This document shows positions 1 through 5,932 of a stretch of DNA of 6,353 nt, in pieces (positions within the stretch are counted from its first letter, which is position 1; each line of letters starts with the position of its first letter). Below the pieces are notes generated by a model. It had not been told where the DNA came from, ran no database searches, and worked only from the letters and a program-made list of their open reading frames with translations. The stretch comes from Nitratifractor sp964650685 (GTDB lineage Bacteria > Campylobacterota > Campylobacteria > Campylobacterales > Sulfurovaceae). Location: contig CAZYUW010000086.1 of assembly GCA_964650685.1 (NCBI GenBank), positions 1 to 6,353 of the forward strand, given 5' to 3'. The position numbers and the translations under genes are program-made.

Positions 1-1
1 C

Positions 2-1084
2 GTTGACGATTTTCGCCATGTCGTTACAAAAAATATCCCGCTGATCGATCTGCGCGCACCGGCAGAGTACGCCAAAGGCTCTTTCCCTGATGCCGTCAAC
101 CTCCCCCTGTTGAGCGACAGCGAAAGAGAGGCCGTAGGGACCACATACAAACACGAAGGCAGCGAAGCGGCCCTGAAGCTGGGGTACGAAATCGTCAGCG
201 GAAAGGTCAAAGAGGAACGGATCCGGTCATGGATCGAATATATCGAAAAACATCCCGAAACGATACTCTTCTGCTGGCGGGGCGGACAGAGATCGGCTAT
301 CGTACAGAGATGGCTGAGCGAAAGTGGCATCGAAGTTCCGAGGTTGAAGGGAGGCTACAAGGCCTTCAGGCGTTTTCTGGCAGAGGAGAGCCTGCGTATC
401 GCCGAAAAGAAACGGATAGTGCTGATAGGAGGACGAACGGGCAGCGGCAAAACACTGCTGATCAAAGAGCTCGAAGACGCGATCGATCTCGAAGGACTGG
501 CTCGACACCGCGGTTCGGCCTTCGGTAGATACGCCATCACACAACCTCCGCAAGCCGGGTTTGAAAACGCTCTATACTACGAACTCGTACAACACGACGG
601 GAGAGGACACGAGAGACTGATACTGGAAGACGAGAGCCGAAATATAGGCAGATGCTATATACCGGACGAACTGTTCGGCATATTTCAAAAAGCCCCCGTA
701 GCTCTGCTGGAAACTCCACTTGAAGAGAGGGTGGAGATAAGCTACAAAGACTATATACTATACGCCCAGAGAGAGTACACGAAGGCCCACGAGGCCGGAG
801 TGAGCCCCTACAGCTGGATAGAGACGATGCGTCACAACTTCGACCGTATCAGAAAGCGTCTCGGCAACGAAAGACACGCGAGACTTAAAGCGATGCTCGA
901 ATCCGCCTGGGAGCATCAGACATTGACCGGGGATCCCGGTCGCCACAAAGAGTGGATAGAGGCTCTGTTGAGAGAGTATTACGATCCAATGTACGATTAC
1001 CAGATAGAAAAAAAGATAGACAGAGTGCTTTTCAGGGGCCCCGTCAAAGAGTTGATCGGATTTTTGGACGACACTGCGCGCTAA
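2..1084 (+). CDS. selU: tRNA 2-selenouridine synthase (SelU/MnmH), 5'-partial
   Basis: This enzyme replaces the sulfur of 2-thiouridine at the wobble position of Lys, Glu and Gln tRNAs with selenium from selenophosphate, via a geranylated intermediate. The frame is open from base 2 and gives about 360 visible residues; E. coli MnmH has 364, so only a handful of N-terminal residues are missing. The N-terminal rhodanese domain shows LIDLRAP (visible residues 14-20), FPDAVNLPL and VGTTYK, then the active-site Cys at residue 91 in FCWRGGQRS. The P-loop domain follows with Walker A GGRTGSGKT (residues 143-151) and the family signature LARHRGSAFGR. A TTG at 110 could be taken as a start, but the rhodanese motif continues upstream of it, so the true start lies outside the window. 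The gene ends 19 bases from the converging selD, which makes its selenium donor. Confidence 0.95.
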   Translation, partial: VDDFRHVVTKNIPLIDLRAPAEYAKGSFPDAVNLPLLSDSEREAVGTTYKHEGSEAALKLGYEIVSGKVKEERIRSWIEYIEKHPETILFCWRGGQRSAIVQRWLSESGIEVPRLKGGYKAFRRFLAEESLRIAEKKRIVLIGGRTGSGKTLLIKELEDAIDLEGLARHRGSAFGRYAITQPPQAGFENALYYELVQHDGRGHERLILEDESRNIGRCYIPDELFGIFQKAPVALLETPLEERVEISYKDYILYAQREYTKAHEAGVSPYSWIETMRHNFDRIRKRLGNERHARLKAMLESAWEHQTLTGDPGRHKEWIEALLREYYDPMYDYQIEKKIDRVLFRGPVKELIGFLDDTAR

Positions 1085-1103
1085 GCGACCCGAGAGAACG
1101 ACG

Positions 1104-2144
1104 CTATACTATCCGTACTCTCTTGCTCGTGGCCGGCATTACTTCGCCTACGATGGAAGCGTACTCGTAGCCCTCATCTATCAGTCTCCTCTTCAGAGAC
1201 TCCGCCTCTTTTTCTCTGACGGCGATGAGAAGCCCGCCGGATGTCTGAGCGTCGTAGAGCAGCATCTCGTCCTCGTATCCCCCAACCCACTCCGTCATAC
1301 GGTTGTACGAGGCGTAGTTGGCATATGTACCCGCGGGGATGATCCCCATCGCGGCCATCTCGGACGCCTTTTCCATGATGGGGACGGCAGCGAAATCCAG
1401 ACGCAGAGTGACGCGTCCGGCGCTCATCTCGCAGGCGTGTCCGATAAGACCGAAACCGGTGATATCGGTACACGCGCTTACATCGTACTCTCTCATGGCT
1501 ATGGACGCGGCATAGTTGAGCTGTGCCATCGTACTCGCTATCGCGGATATGGACTCATCGGGAAGCATATCGGCTTTGAGAGCCGTTGTCAAAACCCCCA
1601 TGCCCAAAGCCTTGCCCAGTACGAGCAGATCACCCTCGCGCGGCGTATCGTTTCTGTAGATCGCCGAAGGGTCCGCTATCCCCGTAACGCTCAAACCATA
1701 GAGCATCTCGGGTGTCTCTATCGTATGACCACCGGTCACCACTCCACCACACTCTTTGACCTTTTCCATTCCGCCCGCGAGCATCTCCGCGAGAACTTCG
1801 CGGGGGTGGTTGCAGGCGTCGAATCCCACTATGTTCAGAGCCGTCAGCACATCCGCGCCCATAGCGAATATATCGCTCAAAGAGTTGGCGGCCGCTATCT
1901 GTCCGTAGATATACGGATCGTCCACGACGGGCGTGATGATATCCACGGTCTGCACCAGCGCACTGCCGTCTCCGATACTGTACACGGACGCGTCGTCGCT
2001 GCTGCCCATCCCCACTACTACATTTTCGTTATCACCATCGAGATCGGCCAGTATTTGTGAAAGGTCCTCCGGACCCAGTTTGGCCGCTCAGCCGGCAGCT
2101 TTTACATATTTGGTGAGAGCTGCCGTATTGTCGAGTTTTCTCAC
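1104..2144 (-). CDS. selD: Selenide, water dikinase (selenophosphate synthetase) with in-frame UGA = selenocysteine 19
   Basis: SelD makes selenophosphate from selenide and ATP, the selenium donor for selenocysteine and for 2-selenouridine in tRNA. Read with TGA as Sec, the protein has 346 residues, like E. coli SelD (347). The start is GTG at 2144, with AAGGAG at 2155-2150 and a 5-base spacer. An in-frame TAG at 2165-2163 and the lack of any other start codon before the TGA leave GTG as the only choice. The TGA (2090-2088) lies in the motif AAG-Sec-AAKLGPEDL, with Lys22 three residues later, matching Cys17/Lys20 of E. coli. Downstream are GMGSSDD (D50/D51), VDDPY (about 74-78), GGHTIE (138-143), TDITGFGLIGH (D227) and DAQTSGG (298-304), all family signatures for Mg-ATP binding. 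It is the last gene after alr and a lipoprotein gene. A caller that stops at TGA would start at the ATG at 2015 and lose the catalytic residues. Confidence 0.95.
2045..2090 (-). promoter_or_regulatory. UGA selenocysteine codon and bacterial SECIS-like hairpin in selD
   Basis: This is the likely signal for the elongation factor SelB to insert Sec at the UGA (2090-2088). One base after the UGA, CGGCCA (2086-2081) pairs fully with UGGCCG (2050-2045), a 6-bp lower stem. After an asymmetric internal loop, GGGUCC (2076-2071) pairs with GGACCU (2067-2062): five Watson-Crick pairs plus one G-U. The apical loop is GGA (2070-2068). Seventeen bases separate the UGA from the loop, and the loop begins with G. 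Both fit the known bacterial SECIS rules (small apical loop with an early G, about 16-37 bases from the UGA). The pairing was read by hand without a folding program. Confidence 0.85.
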
Positions 2145-2155
2145 TTGCGCTCCTT
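2145..2155 (-). promoter_or_regulatory. Ribosome binding site that fixes the selD GTG start
   Basis: AAGGAG at 2155-2150 is followed by CGCAA and then GTG at 2144. This is a near-consensus Shine-Dalgarno sequence at good spacing. It supports translation starting upstream of the UGA instead of at the internal ATG at 2015. Confidence 0.8.
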
Positions 2156-2172
2156 TGCTGATCTACTATCGT

Positions 2173-2520
2173 CTATTTGAGTACACTGTTGCACCGGTGG
2201 CTCGGCTCTATGACCGTAATCTCCCTGATGTAGCCCCCTGGATCTGTACGGAGGGCTATCTCGCAATAGTCCATAGAGTCGTATTCGGCAATAGAAAAGC
2301 CGCTGAATGGGCCTCTATCCGATCTCCAGTAGTGCAATCTGCCTCCGTCTCCAAGCGCTACCGCGCGGTAAGGCACTCCATTGTCCACGATGAACTTGAG
2401 CATCTTTTTGTTCAGATAGAGGCTTTTGCTCACCTTGTAGGGGCCATAAACGGAGAGACACCCGTGAAGCAGCAAAAGCGTCGCGATAGTCGCCACTGTC
2501 GATACCATACCCTTTTTCAT
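2173..2520 (-). CDS. Small putative lipoprotein of unknown function
   Basis: The product is a 115-residue protein that I do not recognise. It starts with MKKGM, has a hydrophobic stretch (residues 5-18) and a lipobox LHGC with Cys21, so it is probably exported, cleaved by signal peptidase II and lipid-anchored. Leu at +2, not Asp, is compatible with outer-membrane sorting by the E. coli rule, which may not hold here. The mature part is about 95 residues with two more cysteines (C86, C110) that could form a disulfide, and a C-terminal half that looks beta-rich. The ATG at 2520 is chosen over an upstream in-frame start (2619) because the signal peptide begins there and GGAGG lies 5 bases before it. 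It overlaps the alr stop as ATGA, implying translational coupling. selD begins 28 bases after its stop. Nothing in the sequence links it to selenium or to alanine racemization. Confidence 0.8.
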   Translation of the reverse strand: MKKGMVSTVATIATLLLLHGCLSVYGPYKVSKSLYLNKKMLKFIVDNGVPYRAVALGDGGRLHYWRSDRGPFSGFSIAEYDSMDYCEIALRTDPGGYIREITVIEPSHRCNSVLK

Positions 2521-3524
2521 ACGATCCTCCTCTCTATATCCGCGGAGAGGGCCGTCGTCATCTCGTAACTGATCGTCCCGAACTGCGCGGCAGCCCGCTT
2601 GGCATCGTCCATCACGCATATCGTCTCATCCTCTCCTTCGACGGAGATGAAATCCATGGAGACCCTGCCAAGCAGAGGCCGGCCGTCGGGCAGACGATAG
2701 GGACGGCTGGCATCTCCTCTGGGCCAGCCGTGGCCGTATCCGAGATCATAAGTGGATACGACCATGTCGCGCGGCGCCTCGAACTCGCCGCCATAGCCCA
2801 CTCTCTCCCCTTTTTTCAATCTCCTCGTCGAGACCCTCTCGGCCCAGAGTTTCATTACTGGATACAGAGGCGCGGCGCCAAAGCACTCCGGAAGCTCGCT
2901 ATAACCGTAGATGGCTATGCCGGTACGCGCGAGGTCTTCGTCCAGCGTACCATTTTTACGCAGCAAAGCCGCTGAATTGCACGAGTGAAAACGCAGATCA
3001 CTCAAAGATTGGGATCTGAAAAAATCAACGACCGATTCGAAGCGCTTCTTCTGCCAATAGAACCCGCTGCCGAGTTCGTCGGCACTGCGATAGTGGGTCA
3101 TGACCCCCGTCAGATTCAATCCTCTGCGTTTTATGATTTCGACAGCCTTCTCCATCTCGTCCATCACGATACCGTTGCGACGCATGCCTGTATCGATCTT
3201 CAACTCTATACGCGCTTCGGGATCGACATCTTCGAGCGTGTCGATACTTGTCACCGCGAAAGAGAGCGCTTTTCGCGCTCGGGGCTTGTCATCAAGCACC
3301 AGTATATTGTCGAAGAGTTTTTCTATCTTTAGAGCTTCGTCGTATGATATCACGACAGCTTCACGGATACCGTATTCGCTCACGAGCCGCGCCACGATAT
3401 CCAGACCGTGTCCGTACGCGTTGTCCTTGAGTACCGCGGCTATCTTGTTTTTGTCGCCGGCTCTGGCGCACAACAGATCCAGATTGCGAAAAAGATTTTT
3501 TCTGTCTATAGTGATAAATGCCAT
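2517..3524 (-). CDS. alr: Alanine racemase, PLP-dependent
   Basis: Alr interconverts L- and D-alanine in the cytoplasm to supply D-Ala for peptidoglycan. The protein has 335 residues, slightly shorter than the 360-390 usual for the family. The PLP lysine is K33 in AVLKDNAYGHG, close to the consensus AVVKANAYGHG. Other barrel motifs are KIDTGMRRNG (109-118), MTHYRSAD and FHSCNSAA. The C-terminal domain carries the second catalytic base, Tyr244, in RVGYGGEF, and GRVSMDFISV (the family's GRVCMDQ-type motif). The ATG at 3524 gives the expected N-terminus (MAFITIDRKNLFRN) but has no clear Shine-Dalgarno sequence. A perfect TATAAT lies 5 bases before it, suggesting a leaderless or nearly leaderless mRNA. 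Its stop overlaps the next gene's start by 4 bases, so it is probably the first gene of an alr-lipoprotein-selD operon. Confidence 0.95.
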   Translation of the reverse strand: MAFITIDRKNLFRNLDLLCARAGDKNKIAAVLKDNAYGHGLDIVARLVSEYGIREAVVISYDEALKIEKLFDNILVLDDKPRARKALSFAVTSIDTLEDVDPEARIELKIDTGMRRNGIVMDEMEKAVEIIKRRGLNLTGVMTHYRSADELGSGFYWQKKRFESVVDFFRSQSLSDLRFHSCNSAALLRKNGTLDEDLARTGIAIYGYSELPECFGAAPLYPVMKLWAERVSTRRLKKGERVGYGGEFEAPRDMVVSTYDLGYGHGWPRGDASRPYRLPDGRPLLGRVSMDFISVEGEDETICVMDDAKRAAAQFGTISYEMTTALSADIERRIV

Positions 3525-3529
3525 AGCGA

Positions 3530-3535
3530 ATTATA
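3530..3535 (-). promoter_or_regulatory. Candidate -10 box (TATAAT) for the alr operon
   Basis: On the minus strand TATAAT ends 5 bases before the alr ATG. No good -35 hexamer is seen 16-18 bases upstream (TCCTGG at 17). Weak or absent -35 boxes are known for the housekeeping sigma factor of Campylobacterota. A normal start point 5-8 bases downstream would fall at or within 3 bases of the ATG. Confidence 0.45.
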
Positions 3536-3629
3536 TCTCATTAAACGACCGACCAGGAAAAAATCGCCCGATGAGCACCCAGAAACCTCGAAAGCGCCTT
3601 TTGGTATCGGTGTTTCGTTCGACCCTGAC

Positions 3630-3673
3630 TTCGCGACAAAATCCGTTTCGGACGCATCGGGATTTGTGGCGAA
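3630..3673. repeat. Imperfect inverted repeat in the alr / agmatine-operon divergent intergenic region
   Basis: TTCGC (3630-3634) pairs with GCGAA (3669-3673), ACAAA (3636-3640) with TTTGT (3663-3667), and TCC (3642-3644) with GGA (3660-3662). The stem is broken only by a G-G mismatch and a bulged A, giving 13 pairs around a 15-base loop. An alternative inner hairpin is TCCG-TTT-CGGA (3642-3652). It lies in the 259-base gap 3525-3783, which otherwise holds only the two promoter candidates and no credible gene. It could be an operator, a structured leader RNA or part of a dispersed intergenic repeat; the sequence does not decide between these. Confidence 0.45.
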
Positions 3674-3721
3674 TCCCCCATGGCGTCGACGACAGACACG
3701 GATGGAGTCAGGCCGAACACA

Positions 3722-3753
3722 TTGTCCGGGTTTAAGTAAAGTGCTGCTAAACT
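3722..3753 (+). promoter_or_regulatory. Weak candidate promoter for the agmatine operon
   Basis: TTGTCC (3722-3727) could serve as a -35 box and TAAACT (3748-3753) as a -10 box. The -10 is preceded by TG one base away (TGCTAAACT), which resembles an extended -10. The 20-base spacer is longer than usual, so the extended -10 carries most of the case. It is about 30 bases upstream of the small first gene. Confidence 0.3.
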
Positions 3754-3783
3754 CTTTCGAACAAGCGTTATCGGAGGCTGACA

Positions 3784-3918
3784 GTGTGGCTAAATACAAT
3801 TATCGCGTTCGCCGCGATCGTTACGGTGGCACTCTCTTATATGACGGCTAAAGAGATAGTCAAGTCCATCAGAGAGAACAGCGAAGGCAAAAGCAGCGGC
3901 AGATGCGATCTCGACTGA
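3784..3918 (+). CDS. Small single-pass membrane protein, unknown function (44 aa)
   Basis: A GTG start at 3784 is preceded by GGAGG (3773-3777) with a 6-base spacer, and the frame runs to TGA at 3916-3918. The product begins MWLNTIIAFAAIV. Residues 2-20 are hydrophobic enough for one membrane segment, followed by a basic, polar tail (AKEIVKSIREN) and a C-terminus with one cysteine (GRCDLD). The positive residues after the segment suggest an N-out, C-in topology. It lies 13 bases before the agmatine deiminase start, in the same direction, and probably shares its mRNA. Support is the strong ribosome binding site, the clear membrane segment and the tight spacing. I recognise no family. It is shorter than most gene callers' thresholds. 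Confidence 0.7.
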   Translation: MWLNTIIAFAAIVTVALSYMTAKEIVKSIRENSEGKSSGRCDLD

Positions 3919-3931
3919 AAGGGGACGGAGA

Positions 3932-4933
3932 GTGATACGCCTCAGAGCCGAGTGGGAAGCGCAAAAGGCGGTTATGGTGGCTATGCCGCACGAAGGGAGC
4001 GACTGGGCCAGGAGGGGTCTGCGCGACTCCCGCACGCCTTTTGTCAAGATCGCCCAGGCCATCGCCTACTCGCAGCCTGTATATCTGCTCTGCCGTAAAA
4101 AAAGCGATATCGACGATCTCTTTTGCTCCAAACAGAATATCATATTCATCGAATGCGACTACAACGACACATGGACCAGAGACTACGCGCCTCTCTCCGC
4201 CGACAGCAGTGAAGGAAAAGTGCTGCTGGATTTCAGATTCGACGGCTGGGGAGGCAAATACGAGGCGGAGCTTGACGATGCTGTCGGCAGATACCTTGGC
4301 AAAAAGGGATACTTCGGTACCACCCCGATAAAGAGAGTGGAGTTCACTCTCGAAGGGGGCTCGATAGAGTGCGACGGAGAGGGCACTGTGCTTACCACAT
4401 CTTCGTGCCTGTGCAACCCAAACAGAAACGGAGGGTTGAGCAAAGAGGAGGTCGAAGAGGTACTGCGCGCCCATATCGGGGCCAGACGCATACTTTGGCT
4501 CGATCATGGATACCTGTCCGGAGACGATACCGACGGCCATATAGATATGCTTGCCCGCTTCGCCGACAGGGAGACGATACTCTATATCCGATGCGACGAT
4601 CCGTCGGACGAACACTACGAAGAGCTATCGCTGATGGAGGAGCAGCTCGCTTCGTTCCGCACGGCAGAGGGCAAGCCCTACAAACTCGTCCCGCTGCCGA
4701 TGTGCGACGCCGCCTACGGGGACGAGGGCAAAAGAATGCCGCTGTCGTACGCCAACTTTCTCATAAGCAACAAGGCGGTGCTCTACCCCACATACGGGGA
4801 CAGGCACGACAGGGAGGCGGGAGATATACTGAGAGGATCGTTTCCAGGCAGAGAGATCATTCCGATACCATCTCTGTCGCTGAGCGCCGAAGGGGGCAGC
4901 CTGCACTGCTCGACCATGCAGATAAACTATTGA
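3932..4933 (+). CDS. aguA: Agmatine deiminase (agmatine iminohydrolase)
   Basis: The enzyme hydrolyses agmatine to N-carbamoylputrescine and ammonia, the first step from decarboxylated arginine to putrescine. It belongs to the Porphyromonas-type peptidyl-arginine deiminase family of the pentein fold. The protein has 333 residues. Visible motifs are MPHEGSDW (18-25), NDTWTRDYAP (78-87, catalytic-type Asp84), EGGSIECDG (141-149), DDTDGHIDML (198-207, His203) and the C-terminal GGSLHCSTMQ (321-330) with nucleophile Cys326. The start is GTG, with AGGGG 7 bases upstream; a start here gives the family's usual opening, with EWEAQKAVMVAMPH close to the N-terminus. The stop TGA forms part of the next gene's Shine-Dalgarno region (TGAGGAGG), so expression with aguB is probably coupled. 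A bacterial peptidyl-arginine deiminase role is less likely because of the partner gene. Confidence 0.92.
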   Translation: MIRLRAEWEAQKAVMVAMPHEGSDWARRGLRDSRTPFVKIAQAIAYSQPVYLLCRKKSDIDDLFCSKQNIIFIECDYNDTWTRDYAPLSADSSEGKVLLDFRFDGWGGKYEAELDDAVGRYLGKKGYFGTTPIKRVEFTLEGGSIECDGEGTVLTTSSCLCNPNRNGGLSKEEVEEVLRAHIGARRILWLDHGYLSGDDTDGHIDMLARFADRETILYIRCDDPSDEHYEELSLMEEQLASFRTAEGKPYKLVPLPMCDAAYGDEGKRMPLSYANFLISNKAVLYPTYGDRHDREAGDILRGSFPGREIIPIPSLSLSAEGGSLHCSTMQINY

Positions 4934-4942
4934 GGAGGATTC

Positions 4943-5818
4943 ATGAAAGCGGCTCTTTTGCAGCAAAAATACACCGGTGACAAAGAGAGCATGATCGAAA
5001 GCACGATCTCCGAGATAGAGCGCGCGGCGAGAGACGGAGCCGAGCTGATAGTGCTGCAGGAGCTGCATCAGAGCGAATACTTCTGCCAGAGTGAAGATAC
5101 CGCGTTTTTCAGATATGCCGACACTTACAAAGACGATATCGCCCGCTGGAGCACCGTGGCAGCCGACAACGGGGTAGTGCTCGTGGCTTCGCTTTTCGAA
5201 AAAAGAGCGCCGGGACTATACCACAACACCGCCGTTGTCTTCGACTCGGACGGCTCCAGGGCGGGCATCTACCGCAAGATGCACATACCAGACGATCCGG
5301 GATTTTACGAAAAGTTCTACTTCACTCCAGGAGATATCGGATTCGAGCCTGTCGATACTTCGCTGGGCAGACTGGGAGTGCTGGTGTGCTGGGACCAGTG
5401 GTATCCCGAGGCAGCCCGCATCATGGCACTCAAGGGCGCACAGATACTGATCTATCCTACAGCGATAGGGTGCTTCGACAGAGATGACGACGCCGAAAAA
5501 GAGAGGCAGTTCGAGAGCTGGCGCACCATACAGCGTTCGCACGCGATAGCCAACGGCATACCCGTACTCTCATGCAACAGAGTGGGATTCGAAGCCGATC
5601 CCACAGGCTGTCTGGACGGTATCCGCTTCTGGGGAGGGAGTTTCGCCTGCGGAGCACAGGGGGAGATCATCGCACAAGCCTCCAAAGATAGAGCTCAGAG
5701 ACTGCTTATAGAGATAGATCTCTCTCGCACAGAATCCGTGAGGGATATATGGCCGTTTCTGAGAGACCGCAGGATAGAGTCGTACGACGATATCCTCCAT
5801 AGATACTGCATACCGTAG
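4943..5818 (+). CDS. aguB: N-carbamoylputrescine amidase
   Basis: The enzyme hydrolyses N-carbamoylputrescine to putrescine, CO2 and ammonia, completing the pathway begun by aguA 9 bases upstream. It belongs to the nitrilase (carbon-nitrogen hydrolase) superfamily and has 291 residues, a normal length. The catalytic triad is visible: Glu40 in VLQELHQSEYF, Lys112 in YRKMHIPDD and Cys149 in LVCWDQWYPEAAR. Further signatures are GLYHNTAVVFD, FYEKFYFTPGD, an ILIYPTAIG strand after the nucleophile and CNRVGFE (211-217). LHQSEYFCQ after Glu40 and the DQWYPEAAR run are typical of the plant and bacterial N-carbamoylputrescine amidase subgroup. The ATG has GGAGG 4 bases upstream. In Campylobacter this pair provides putrescine for an alternative spermidine route (known for the group); other polyamine genes are not in the window. 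Confidence 0.94.
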   Translation: MKAALLQQKYTGDKESMIESTISEIERAARDGAELIVLQELHQSEYFCQSEDTAFFRYADTYKDDIARWSTVAADNGVVLVASLFEKRAPGLYHNTAVVFDSDGSRAGIYRKMHIPDDPGFYEKFYFTPGDIGFEPVDTSLGRLGVLVCWDQWYPEAARIMALKGAQILIYPTAIGCFDRDDDAEKERQFESWRTIQRSHAIANGIPVLSCNRVGFEADPTGCLDGIRFWGGSFACGAQGEIIAQASKDRAQRLLIEIDLSRTESVRDIWPFLRDRRIESYDDILHRYCIP

Positions 5819-5884
5819 ATACAAAAATAGATAGAACACAAAGATGGATGAAAAGGATTTGAAACTTCAAAGCAACAAAGTTGA

Positions 5885-5923
5885 GGGGCGAGAGTGGATA
5901 TTCAACGCCTAACCCCTTTGTTT
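5885..5923 (+). terminator. Weak candidate terminator after the agmatine operon
   Basis: GGGG (5885-5888) can pair with CCCC (5913-5916), which is followed by TTTGTTT (5917-5923). A nested alternative pairs GGCG (5887-5890) with CGCC (5906-5909). Other pairings compete: CCTAA/TTAGG (5908-5912 with 5922-5926), AACAAAG/CTTTGTT (5874-5880 with 5916-5922) and GAGAGT/ACTCTC (5890-5895 with 5929-5934). The stem is short and the loop long, so this is only a candidate. The rest of the 114-base gap 5819-5932 is AT-rich and shows nothing else. Confidence 0.3.
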
Positions 5924-5932
5924 AGGGTACTC

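Noticed and set aside
2088..2090. TGA in selD read as a nonsense mutation, making selD a pseudogene or a shorter gene starting at 2015
   Set aside because: The TGA is at the exact catalytic Cys/Sec position, the frame and length are otherwise intact, the upstream GTG has a good ribosome binding site, and a SECIS-like hairpin follows.
1437..2568. Open frames of over 200 codons on the plus strand antisense to selD and the lipoprotein gene
   Set aside because: They mirror the coding genes on the minus strand and show no domain or ribosome binding site.
3617..3625. GTTCGACCC resembling a tRNA T-loop
   Set aside because: No cloverleaf (acceptor, D or anticodon arms) can be drawn around it.
3506..3799. 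A 97-codon open frame on the minus strand across the alr upstream region
   Set aside because: It overlaps the alr start, the alr -10 box and the small membrane protein gene, has no ribosome binding site that I can see, and shows no domain. I treat it as a by-product of the intergenic sequence.
3869..4615. A 248-codon open frame antisense to aguA
   Set aside because: aguA on the plus strand has a full set of catalytic motifs; the antisense translation has no recognisable motif and is an effect of codon bias.
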